Shown here one piece after another: positions 1-5,803 of a DNA stretch of 5,803 bases. This stretch comes from an uncultured Halioglobus sp. Lineage in GTDB: Bacteria; Pseudomonadota; Gammaproteobacteria; Pseudomonadales; Halieaceae. The notes under the pieces are model-generated. The model made no database searches. It saw only the letters and a program-made list of their open reading frames with translations, and had not been told where the DNA came from. The stretch spans positions 1 to 5,803 of the forward strand of contig CAJQQW010000014.1 of the NCBI GenBank assembly GCA_905480565.1, read 5' to 3'. The position numbers were made by a program, and so were the translations under genes. Position 1 is the stretch's first letter. Each line of letters begins with the position of its first letter.

Positions 1-1
1 C

Positions 2-43
2 TACCCAAATCGTAAATCACCGAAGAAGACGAAAAAGGCCTAG
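2..43 (+). CDS. Probable C-terminal tail of an upstream gene (partial)
   Basis: Frame 2 reads 13 codons from the left edge (YPNRKSPKKTKKA) to a TAG at 41-43. A short lysine-rich tail is a common way for a cytoplasmic or nucleic-acid-binding protein to end, and the gene would be co-directional with the yffB-like gene 129 bp further on. The product cannot be identified from so few residues. Frame 1 stops at 13-15. Frame 3 stays open to 210-212, but its translation is rich in Cys and Arg and does not look like protein. Frame 2 is therefore the better choice, but it remains tentative. Confidence 0.3.
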   Translation, partial: YPNRKSPKKTKKA

Positions 44-172
44 CGAAAATCTGAACAGTGGCTGTTATGCATCCATCGACGCATTCGCCCAACATCGCCG
101 CTGCTGTCACTGGCAGGCGGTATTTGCTATCCTCACCGCCATTGTGGAAAGCGGGTTTTCGGGAGCATTGCT

Positions 173-529
173 GTGGTCACCCTGTACGGCATCAAGAACT
201 GCGACACCGTGAAAAAAGCGCGCAAGTGGCTGGACGCACACGGTATAGATTACCGATATCACGATTTTCGCGATGACGGCCTGGAAAAGACCGTACTGCA
301 AACCTGGGTCAAGGAATTGGGCTGGGAAACAGTGATCAATCGTCGCAGCACCAGCTGGCGAGCGTTGGACCCCACCGCGCGTGACACTATGAATGACCAG
401 TCCGCCGCCGCTGCAGCACTATCCCAACCGACACTGGTTAAACGTCCGCTGCTCGATACAGGAAAGCGTTGCCATACAGGCTTTACTCCCGCCGACTACG
501 AGAAGATTTTTGAGTTACACACCCTATGA
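173..529 (+). CDS. yffB: YffB/Spx-like protein of the ArsC family (thioredoxin fold)
   Basis: The 118-residue product matches the ArsC/Spx/YffB family in length and pattern. The N-terminus has beta-strand VTLYGIKNC, then CDTVKKARKWL, with the nucleophile-position Cys10 at the start of the first helix. Next come DYRYHDFRDDGL (about 27-36), the WETVINRRSTSWR block (51-63) and a C-terminal LVKRPLL (88-94) whose Arg91 is the family's oxyanion-binding arginine position. YffB members are small cytoplasmic thioredoxin-fold proteins annotated as putative reductases. Their true substrate is not settled, and an arsenate reductase role is not implied. The start is GTG at 173, with GGGAG at 161-165 and 7 bases of spacing; no in-frame ATG offers an alternative near it. 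The gene precedes dapD, as its homologue does in Pseudomonas aeruginosa, which supports the family call but does not give a function. Confidence 0.9.
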   Translation: MVTLYGIKNCDTVKKARKWLDAHGIDYRYHDFRDDGLEKTVLQTWVKELGWETVINRRSTSWRALDPTARDTMNDQSAAAAALSQPTLVKRPLLDTGKRCHTGFTPADYEKIFELHTL

Positions 530-620
530 ATGCCCGTCTGATGTAGTCACTCCCTCCCCCTGCAAAAAAAATAGACAAGCGTCCTATCGCCCCACTCTTT
601 GTGATCCATGGCAGAACAGC

Positions 621-650
621 TTGCCCCAGACCCCCTAACACCCCGATAAT
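621..650 (+). promoter_or_regulatory. Candidate sigma70 promoter for dapD-dapE
   Basis: TTGCCC (621-626, 4 of 6 to the -35 consensus) is separated by 18 bp from GATAAT (645-650, 5 of 6 to the -10 consensus). Transcription would start near 657, giving a leader of about 65 bases before the dapD ATG. It lies in the 192-bp gap after the yffB-like gene, where a promoter for the lysine pair would be expected. This was found by eye and has not been scored against background. Confidence 0.35.
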
Positions 651-651
651 G

Positions 652-666
652 CGCAAACTTTTTGCG
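652..666 (+). other. Small perfect inverted repeat upstream of dapD
   Basis: CGCAAA (652-657), a 3-base spacer CTT and TTTGCG (661-666) form a 6-bp perfect hairpin or operator-like dyad. It falls at the expected start of transcription from the candidate promoter at 621-650. There is no T-run after it, so it is not an intrinsic terminator of the yffB-like gene. It could be an operator half-site pair, a leader hairpin or chance. Confidence 0.3.
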
Positions 667-708
667 GCCACTCGGAGAAACACGCTTTTCTGAGGGGATA
701 TCAGTTTC

Positions 709-713
709 AGGGG
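709..713 (+). promoter_or_regulatory. Ribosome binding site that fixes the dapD start
   Basis: AGGGG lies 8 bases before the ATG at 722. The reading frame is open upstream to a TTG at 662, but that codon has no Shine-Dalgarno sequence. The 20 extra residues it would add also have no counterpart at the N-terminus of Pseudomonas-type DapD. A second AGGGG at 693-697 has no start codon at a suitable distance. Confidence 0.7.
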
Positions 714-721
714 TAATAAAG

Positions 722-1741
722 ATGAGCGATGACGTTTTTGCGTTTGGCCTGGGTGTAGGCACCCATAACAGTGGGGGCGAGTGGCTCGAGGTATATTTTC
801 CCACACCCGTCCTATATCCGTCTCGGGCGCTGGCAGATACTGTGCGCGAATGCGACAACAATGCAGCGCTGAGCGGCCCCGATCTTGAGGCGCTGGAGAG
901 TGCGCTGGCGGCTGCCGGCCAGTCCGCTCAGGCAGACCTGGCGGCCAGATTTCGCAGTACAAAGCAGCCGGTCGTGGCTGTATTGTTGACTGCAGACAGA
1001 CAACCCGAAAACGTTCCGGAGGCCTACCTTAAACTGCAGTTGCTCTCACACAGGCTGGTGAAACCGAATCGCATGAATCTTGAGGGCTTGTTTGGCGCAC
1101 TCCCCAACGTAGCCTGGACCAGTGAGGGCGCAGTGGACATCGAGGAACTGCCAGAGCGACAACTGGCAGCTCGTTTGCGTGGTGAGGTTCTTGAAGTGAG
1201 CTGTGTCGACAAGTTCCCCAAGATGACTAATTACGTGGTGCCCACTGGTCTGCGTATCGCGCATACCGCGCGCGTACGACTTGGCGCCTATCTGGGTGAA
1301 GGAACAACCGTCATGCATGAAGGCTTTGTGAACTTCAATGCCGGGACCGAGGGGCCGGGCATGATTGAAGGCCGCATTTCCGCAGGCGTCATGATCGGAG
1401 CGGGCTCCGACCTGGGAGGCGGCGCTTCCACTATGGGCACGCTGTCCGGGGGCGGCAAACTCGTCAACGGTATGGGCGAAGGGTGCCTGGTCGGGGCCAA
1501 TGGCGGTACCGGCATCCCACTAGGGGACCGTTGCACGATCGAAGCGGGGCTCTACCTTACCGCGGGCACGAAAGTTGCTATGCTCGATGCAGATGGAGCA
1601 GCCGTGGAGACAGTCAGGGCTAGCGATCTTGCGGCCAAGTCTGACCTGCTGTTCCGTCGCAACTCGACCACAGGCGCGGTGGAGTGCCTGACTAATCGCA
1701 GTGCTGTAGAACTCAACGAGGAACTCCACGCGCACAACTGA
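722..1741 (+). CDS. dapD: 2,3,4,5-tetrahydropyridine-2,6-dicarboxylate N-succinyltransferase
   Basis: DapD transfers the succinyl group of succinyl-CoA to tetrahydrodipicolinate, the first committed step of the succinylase route to meso-diaminopimelate and lysine; it acts in the cytoplasm as a trimer. The 339-residue product is the long Pseudomonas/actinobacterial type, not the roughly 274-aa E. coli type. The N-terminal domain (about 1-110) has FGLGVGT and [15 protein letters not shown] (101-115). A linker with [13 protein letters not shown] (162-174) follows. The left-handed beta-helix of hexapeptide repeats spans about 178-285 and includes [19 protein letters not shown] (192-210), GPGMIEGR and [11 protein letters not shown]. 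Glu200 in MHEGF is probably the catalytic glutamate by analogy with the M. tuberculosis enzyme. The C-terminus (LLFRRNS, then LNEELHAHN) closely resembles the Pseudomonas protein. dapE follows after 19 bp. A lysine-type riboswitch was not seen upstream. No key residue appears to be missing. Confidence 0.97.
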   Translation: MSDDVFAFGLGVGTHNSGGEWLEVYFPTPVLYPSRALADTVRECDNNAALSGPDLEALESALAAAGQSAQADLAARFRSTKQPVVAVLLTADRQPENVPEAYLKLQLLSHRLVKPNRMNLEGLFGALPNVAWTSEGAVDIEELPERQLAARLRGEVLEVSCVDKFPKMTNYVVPTGLRIAHTARVRLGAYLGEGTTVMHEGFVNFNAGTEGPGMIEGRISAGVMIGAGSDLGGGASTMGTLSGGGKLVNGMGEGCLVGANGGTGIPLGDRCTIEAGLYLTAGTKVAMLDADGAAVETVRASDLAAKSDLLFRRNSTTGAVECLTNRSAVELNEELHAHN

Positions 1742-1760
1742 ATCACGACGGACAATATTG

Positions 1761-2891
1761 ATGGAACGCACACTAGACATATGCAGTGAATTGGTCCGAC
1801 GACCCTCGGTTACGCCTGAGGATGCTGGTTGCCAGGCATTGATGATGGAGCATTTACAGGCTCTCGGTTTTGAGTGCACTGGCTTGCCCTTCGGCAAGGT
1901 GAGCAATTTTTGGGCGCAGCGCGGTGACTCCGGCCCCGTACTTGCATTCGCGGGCCACACCGATGTGGTACCAACCGGACCGGTCGATGCATGGAATACA
2001 CCCCCTTTCGAGCCCACGCTAACCGATGGCGTTCTGTTCGGTCGTGGCAGTGCGGACATGAAAGGTAGCCTGGCAGCGATGCTGGTTGCCTGTGAGGAAT
2101 TTGTCGCAGAGCACCCCGACCACCGGGGCAGAATCGGTTTTCTCATCACCTCCGACGAGGAGGGCCCCGCCGTGGACGGCACGGTGCGCGTACTAGAATA
2201 CCTGCAGGATATCGGTCAATCTATCGACTGGTGTGTGGTCGGTGAGCCCTCCAGTTCATCAACCCTGGGCGACGTGATAAAAAATGGGCGACGGGGCTCA
2301 CTGGGCGCTACCCTGACTGTCCATGGGGTCCAGGGTCATATCGCTTACCCCCATCTGGCAACCAACCCGATTCATGCCCTGCTGCCAGCAATACATGCAC
2401 TGACTGCGGAAACTTGGGACGAGGGTAACGAATTCTTCCCACCGACGTCCTTTCAGGTTTCCAACATCCACGCCGGTACAGGTGCGACCAACGTCGTCCC
2501 CGGAGAAGCCAGAATCGATTTTAATTTCCGTTTCTCTACCGAGGTGACGGATGAGGAACTGCGCAAGCGCACAACCAGCATACTCGAGGGTTTCGAACTG
2601 GATTACAGCCTTGACTGGAACCTCAGTGGCCAACCTTTTCTGACGCCAGCGGGCGAACTGGTGCAGGCCGCAATAGACAGCATTGAGGAGGTAACCGGCA
2701 GCAAGCCCGAACTGTCAACCGCAGGCGGCACGTCCGATGGGCGTTTCATCGCTCCTACCGGTGCACAAGTAGTGGAAATAGGGCCGAGCAATGCCACTAT
2801 TCACAAGCTCAACGAACAGGTGCTGGCAACCGACTTGCCGCGCTTGGCTGCCATATATAAGGGTGTTATGAGTAGACTGCTAGTCGAGTAG
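1761..2891 (+). CDS. dapE: Succinyl-diaminopimelate desuccinylase
   Basis: DapE is a cytoplasmic di-zinc M20-family hydrolase. It cleaves N-succinyl-L,L-diaminopimelate to L,L-diaminopimelate and succinate, completing the route entered by DapD. The 376-residue product has every expected metal ligand at the H. influenzae position minus one: His66 and Asp68 in GHTDVV, Asp99 in SADMKG, catalytic Glu133 and ligand Glu134 in SDEEG, Glu162 in GEPSSS and His348 in ATIHK. His193 in QGHIAYPH (191-198) lies in the dimerisation domain (about 178-290) and corresponds to the histidine that completes the active site from the partner subunit. TTG at 1758 directly precedes ATG at 1761. ATG is chosen because it gives the usual length, with weak ACGGAC (1748-1753) 7 bases before it. 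The gene is 19 bp from dapD and presumably shares its transcript. Its last 12 bp overlap the convergent dehydrogenase gene. Confidence 0.97.
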   Translation: MERTLDICSELVRRPSVTPEDAGCQALMMEHLQALGFECTGLPFGKVSNFWAQRGDSGPVLAFAGHTDVVPTGPVDAWNTPPFEPTLTDGVLFGRGSADMKGSLAAMLVACEEFVAEHPDHRGRIGFLITSDEEGPAVDGTVRVLEYLQDIGQSIDWCVVGEPSSSSTLGDVIKNGRRGSLGATLTVHGVQGHIAYPHLATNPIHALLPAIHALTAETWDEGNEFFPPTSFQVSNIHAGTGATNVVPGEARIDFNFRFSTEVTDEELRKRTTSILEGFELDYSLDWNLSGQPFLTPAGELVQAAIDSIEEVTGSKPELSTAGGTSDGRFIAPTGAQVVEIGPSNATIHKLNEQVLATDLPRLAAIYKGVMSRLLVE

Positions 2892-3635
2892 CGCGACCTG
2901 TTGCTCCAGCCCTGACTTGGCCATATCGCAATTAGCGGCGCCGGGAACCACGATCACCCGGCCACTGCCAAGCGCTGCCAGACTAACCTCTACTACCTGC
3001 TCCGCCGTCTGCCACATCGACTCTGGAATGCGTTCGCGGTCAAACCCCTCAGAGACCATCGCATCGTGGAATTCCGTACGAGTAAATCCGGGACACAGGG
3101 CTTGTACTTCGATGCCGGTGCCGACCAGCTCTGCCTGCAGGGCCAGCGAAAAATAATTCAGAAATGCTTTGGTCGCGCCGTAGACGGCCATACCCTTGCC
3201 CTCCACCAGACTACCCAACGAAGATACATTGACGATTTCGCCACCGCCCTGCTCACGCATGAAGGGAATGGCTGCCCGACAAAGGCTCATAGTCGCATCC
3301 ACATGTAAACTCACCATGGCACGCTGCGACTCAATCGAAAGGGAGTCAAATTCGCCCATTGATCCAACACCTGCATTGTTCACCAGCATCCTCACCGGGC
3401 CCCGTTGCCGCAGCGCCTCCATAGTTCTGGAGACACCCTCTACAGTGGCAAGATCCGCTTGCAAGGCATGAAATTCCGCCACCCCGGCGATCTCAGCGGC
3501 CAGCGCATCAAGCCGATCCTGGCGCCTGGCCACCCCAATAACGACATCACAGCGAGCGGCTAACTGGCGACAGAATTCAGCGCCAAGGCCAGCAGAAGCA
3601 CCGGTAACCAGTGCGATGGTTTTACTGTCAGGCAT
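2880..3635 (-). CDS. Short-chain dehydrogenase/reductase (classical SDR, DltE/YqjQ-like)
   Basis: The 251-residue product is a single Rossmann-fold oxidoreductase, cytoplasmic, with no signal peptide or membrane segment. The cofactor-binding motif TGASAGLG is at 11-18. ARR at 36-38 after the second strand suggests NADP(H) preference. NNAG is at 86-89, catalytic Ser139 in NVSSLGS, Tyr152 and Lys156 in YGATK, and CPGFTRTEF at 181-189. The tetrad Asn position (usually LNV) reads LHV, with His111; I believe this is common in this SDR subgroup. The substrate cannot be read from the sequence; family members reduce or oxidise varied alcohols and ketones. The start ATG (3633-3635) has a good GGGAGA-type ribosome binding site upstream on the minus strand. 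The gene lies 51 bp after rsmJ on the same strand and may be co-transcribed. Its 3' end overlaps dapE by 12 bp, tail to tail. Confidence 0.93.
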   Translation of the reverse strand: MPDSKTIALVTGASAGLGAEFCRQLAARCDVVIGVARRQDRLDALAAEIAGVAEFHALQADLATVEGVSRTMEALRQRGPVRMLVNNAGVGSMGEFDSLSIESQRAMVSLHVDATMSLCRAAIPFMREQGGGEIVNVSSLGSLVEGKGMAVYGATKAFLNYFSLALQAELVGTGIEVQALCPGFTRTEFHDAMVSEGFDRERIPESMWQTAEQVVEVSLAALGSGRVIVVPGAANCDMAKSGLEQQVALLD

Positions 3636-3686
3636 ATTCTCTCCCGAGGTATTGAACGGCTAGATTCAGCGCCATGGCCTACACCA

Positions 3687-4511
3687 TCAAGCCAGCTTGC
3701 GGCGCACATGCACATCGAATCGCACGGTCTTACCGGCGACACTGTGCGAAGGCAGTACTGCGCCGAGGTGGGGGGCTCGCAGGGGACGTTTGACCACAAT
3801 TCTGGCAACATCCTGCTGCAATGCCCATGACAGCAGTCTATCAGCATCCTTCGGCACTGTGTGCTGCAGCAGCGCCTGAAAAATAGCCATTTCCTTCTTA
3901 ACGGCCGCGCTCTTGGAGCGCTGCGGAAACATAGGGTCCAGATAAATCACATCCAGTCCATCCAGCTGACCCGCATTCAGTACAGTCGAATCAGAGGCAA
4001 ATAACTGCAGGCGCTGCACCGCCGCTCGCAGCTGCGGGTCTCGCGAGAGCGCGGCACAATCGAGCGCATCCCGCAATAATTCCGCCAATAGTAGCTCACG
4101 TTCACACAGGCGGACACGACAACCAATATCTGCGAGCATAAAGCCATCGCGCCCCAGACCGGCGGTTGCGTCCAGTACATGCAAAACGTTTTTTTTACCG
4201 TAGCCAACCGCCTTACCCAGCAAGCGAGCACCGCCCGTACGTCGACGGTGAAGCATATCGCCGCCTTCAAATTCCACCCTCACCGGCCCTGGCGCGCCCA
4301 TCCCCGTATACTGCAGTGCCAAACCGTCAGACTCCACAAGCAACACCACCTTCCCGGCTGGCATCGCGGTGAACTCCGCGTCAACGGGAAGCAATGGCAG
4401 CCGCAAACGCCGGGCAAGGTCCCGGGCGCGATCCGCCTGCCCATCGCCTGCGGCCAGAACAGCGGGGAATTCAGGATCAGCTTGTTGCAACATTTTTCGG
4501 ACAGCAAACAT
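3687..4511 (-). CDS. rsmJ: 16S rRNA (guanine(1516)-N(2))-methyltransferase
   Basis: RsmJ (YhiQ) uses S-adenosylmethionine to make m2G1516 in the 3' domain of 16S rRNA. The diagnostic blocks appear in order: VEFEGGDMLHRR (79-90, E. coli MAHRR), the SAM-binding DATAGLGRD (114-122), GCRVRLCER with Glu138 as the ribose-binding acidic position, the catalytic YLDPMFP (190-196), SKSAAVKKEM (199-208), VVKRP (239-243) and RFDVH (264-268). The product is 274 aa against about 250 aa in E. coli. The surplus is at the N-terminus, so the start is uncertain. ATG at 4511 is the longest choice, with TAG TGA in frame a few codons upstream, and an ATG at residue 7 (4493) is the alternative. Neither has a clear Shine-Dalgarno sequence. 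An A8 tract in the coding strand precedes the SAM motif. The cyclase-like gene lies 114 bp upstream and the dehydrogenase gene 51 bp downstream. Confidence 0.95.
   Translation of the reverse strand: MFAVRKMLQQADPEFPAVLAAGDGQADRARDLARRLRLPLLPVDAEFTAMPAGKVVLLVESDGLALQYTGMGAPGPVRVEFEGGDMLHRRRTGGARLLGKAVGYGKKNVLHVLDATAGLGRDGFMLADIGCRVRLCERELLLAELLRDALDCAALSRDPQLRAAVQRLQLFASDSTVLNAGQLDGLDVIYLDPMFPQRSKSAAVKKEMAIFQALLQHTVPKDADRLLSWALQQDVARIVVKRPLRAPHLGAVLPSHSVAGKTVRFDVHVRRKLA
4189..4196 (-). repeat. A8 homopolymer tract inside rsmJ
   Basis: Eight T on the plus strand are eight A in the rsmJ coding strand, read as AAA AAA AAC (Lys106, Lys107, Asn108). The phase matches a slippery heptamer A_AAA_AAC. 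The tract lies just before the SAM-binding DATAGLGRD, so a length change or frameshift here would remove the whole catalytic domain. It is most likely a chance lysine-lysine-asparagine run. Confidence 0.6.
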
Positions 4512-4625
4512 GGGTGGTCACTAACGTATTTGGGCGCAGACTTTCATCCCTCTGTTGGTCTCGCCCCCGGGGAAGGCATAGGAGGACTCATAGCACGTGG
4601 CCAGCGAACCGCCGCTGTGACCTCG
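4512..4625. other. Spacer between the cyclase-like gene and rsmJ
   Basis: This 114-bp gap shows no convincing promoter, terminator or RNA gene. It has a short GC palindrome, CCCCGGGG, near 4565-4575, with no T-run on either strand. On the minus strand an 8-codon open frame (MKVCAQIR, ATG at 4547) ends in TAG TGA just before the rsmJ ATG. Its GAGGG directly abuts the ATG, which is too close for normal initiation. Whether rsmJ is transcribed from here or by read-through cannot be decided. Confidence 0.4.
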
Positions 4626-5803
4626 TCATTCTTCGACAATCGTCTTCGGTTTTTTCTTGCCGAACATATCGGACAAGTCGTCCACCAGTTCCGCGGTACT
4701 TTGCACGGTATCCACAAGGTCAATCTCTCCCGCGAAAAATTCGCTACCCCCGGGCAACTCGCTTTCAGGCAGGCCAAGGTGCAGCTCGGCGCCCTCGAGT
4801 GCGATATCGATCTGCAAATTGTATACGAAGCGGGACAGCCCATGCTTGTCGACAACACGAAAACGCCGCGGCCTGCGCTGACCGTCCGTCCCAACGCCCT
4901 CCGTTAGACCACAGGCGATGTTTTGTATGCCTTTCCCTGACAAGGGGATACCCCGCAATGAGGCCAATCCGAGGCTACAGGCGTTGACAAATATCTCTGC
5001 CGATACGGGTGTTATCGACTCCAACTTGTTCGCGGGCTGACCCGCCTCTTCGCAATGAAACTCACCAATAAGGACTTGACTGGGTAGCGCTCTGTCCAGC
5101 ATGCGCGCAAGCTCTATAGTCACATCCCCGACAATATAACTAAAGCCGGAAGGATTGACGCCCTCGGCCAGATACATCTCGTAGTGGCCGCCGATATGGT
5201 AGCCCGTTCTTACCACGGGAACCGTATTACCCTTGGATGCGGCTCGGGCCACAGCGTTATCTGCCACCACCAGCAACATGAAAAGAAACAAGTCTCTGTT
5301 GGCATCGGCTCCAAGGTCGCGATTCCAGATGTAATATCCGTCTCCCGTGGTTGTGCGAGAGAAGTTCACCTCAACCCCCTGTGCCGACAACTTGTTGTAG
5401 GCAGAATTGAGTGAGTAAGACAAACTGTTTAACTGGCTGGCCTGCTCGAAGGGCGTGTGCAGCGAAAAATCCACAATATCGAATAGCAGTACCGCCCTGC
5501 TATCCACATAACTCAGACCATAGCGACGAATAATTTGCTCTACCGCATTAATGACCGGGGGCTCCTCAGCCAGCCTGGACTCCAATTTGATAAAGGTGGG
5601 GGCAACATCAAGACGCTTGCTGACCGAGAACAGCTCCTCACGGGTTTTCCGACGAACACCGGAAATAAGAGCTCGAATAAAACTCTCATTATCCTGCTCC
5701 GACCGTTCGGGCCCATCTGTAACCGCGCAGTAATTGCCCAGGAAATAATGGGGCACCAATATCACCAGAACACCGCGCTCATCCGCGCTCCAGCACAGCA
5801 CGA
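4626..5803 (-). CDS. Divergent class III nucleotide-cyclase-like protein (5' end outside the window)
   Basis: At least 391 codons are present. The frame is open through the right edge; the GTG at 5801 is only the first possible start in view, so the N-terminus is probably missing. Numbering from that GTG, the cyclase homology domain covers about 100-250. It contains VLLFDIVDFS (104-113) with metal-position Asp108, TTGDGYYIW (151-159) with metal-position Asp154, VRTGYHIGGHYEM (197-209), and VGDVTIELARML (224-235), whose Arg233 matches the transition-state arginine. By hand alignment the purine-selecting Lys and Asp positions are Thr150 and Tyr222, and the transition-state Asn is Ile229, so product and activity are uncertain. 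The N-terminal part has a hydrophobic stretch (11-27) that may be a buried strand or membrane segment, then a charged linker. C-terminal to the domain are a RFRVVDKHGLSRFVYN block (about 313-328) and an acidic-then-basic tail (DMFGKKKPK). Class III cyclases make cyclic nucleotides; here this is homology only. A degenerate regulatory domain is the main alternative. Confidence 0.8.
   Translation of the reverse strand, partial: VLCWSADERGVLVILVPHYFLGNYCAVTDGPERSEQDNESFIRALISGVRRKTREELFSVSKRLDVAPTFIKLESRLAEEPPVINAVEQIIRRYGLSYVDSRAVLLFDIVDFSLHTPFEQASQLNSLSYSLNSAYNKLSAQGVEVNFSRTTTGDGYYIWNRDLGADANRDLFLFMLLVVADNAVARAASKGNTVPVVRTGYHIGGHYEMYLAEGVNPSGFSYIVGDVTIELARMLDRALPSQVLIGEFHCEEAGQPANKLESITPVSAEIFVNACSLGLASLRGIPLSGKGIQNIACGLTEGVGTDGQRRPRRFRVVDKHGLSRFVYNLQIDIALEGAELHLGLPESELPGGSEFFAGEIDLVDTVQSTAELVDDLSDMFGKKKPKTIVEE

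Noticed and set aside
116..140. Inverted repeat GGCGGT/ACCGCC with a 13-base spacer upstream of yffB
   Set aside because: Only six pairs with a long spacer, no T-run and no extension; expected by chance in GC-rich DNA.
58..276. Plus-strand open frame of 72 codons across the yffB 5' end
   Set aside because: It overlaps the well-supported yffB-like gene in another frame and its translation resembles no family.
530..721. Lysine riboswitch upstream of dapD
   Set aside because: The gap could barely hold an element of that size, and I see none of the conserved core or a regulatory hairpin with a T-run.
662..721. N-terminal extension of DapD from TTG at 662
   Set aside because: It has no ribosome binding site and no match to the family N-terminus; ATG at 722 has AGGGG at 8 bases.
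483..962. Minus-strand open frame of 159 codons over the yffB-dapD gap
   Set aside because: It runs antisense into dapD, is rich in Arg, Pro and Cys, and shows no recognisable motif.
4521..4547. Eight-codon open frame MKVCAQIR before rsmJ, in frame with it and ending in TAG TGA, as a leader peptide or as the true rsmJ start
   Set aside because: The GAGGG directly touches the ATG, which is too close for initiation, and two in-frame stops separate it from rsmJ. The similarity of MK-C to the E. coli RsmJ start is too short to mean anything.
4179..4907. Plus-strand open frame of 242 codons opposite rsmJ and the cyclase-like gene
   Set aside because: It lies antisense to two genes with clear family motifs, and its composition (rich in His, Arg, Gln and Pro) is that of a shadow frame.
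4626..5803. Pycsar antiphage cyclase call for the cyclase-like gene
   Set aside because: No effector gene is visible next to it on the side in view, and the residue pattern alone does not establish a pyrimidine cyclase; kept only as a hypothesis.

Overview
The window looks like a housekeeping stretch from a marine-type gammaproteobacterium. This rests on three things. The dapD gene encodes the long (about 340 aa) Pseudomonas-type tetrahydrodipicolinate succinylase. It sits just downstream of a YffB/Spx-like gene, as in Pseudomonas. The base composition is moderately GC-rich. The Halieaceae (OM60/NOR5) and related lineages are a reasonable guess, but the genus cannot be fixed from the sequence alone. 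No insertion sequence, tRNA, rRNA, CRISPR array or phage gene was seen.

Left half, plus strand: a probable 13-residue tail of an upstream gene (2-43) is followed by a YffB-family thioredoxin-fold protein (173-529). After a 192-bp gap with a plausible sigma70 promoter comes dapD (722-1741), followed 19 bp later by dapE (1761-2891). dapD and dapE encode consecutive blocks of the succinylase branch of lysine/meso-diaminopimelate synthesis: DapD adds the succinyl group to tetrahydrodipicolinate, and DapE removes it after transamination by DapC, which is not seen here. They almost certainly form one transcription unit.

Right half, minus strand: a class III nucleotide-cyclase-like gene cut by the right edge (4626-5803) leads, after 114 bp, to rsmJ (3687-4511), which encodes the 16S rRNA guanine-N2 methyltransferase. 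After another 51 bp comes a classical short-chain dehydrogenase (2880-3635). The dehydrogenase gene converges on dapE, and the two coding regions share 12 bp, so no intergenic terminator fits between the two units.

Most of the window is ordinary. The item most worth attention is the cyclase-like protein. It keeps the two metal-binding aspartates and the transition-state arginine of class III cyclases. By my hand alignment it lacks the purine-specifying Lys and Asp and the transition-state Asn, so its product, or whether it is active at all, is open.
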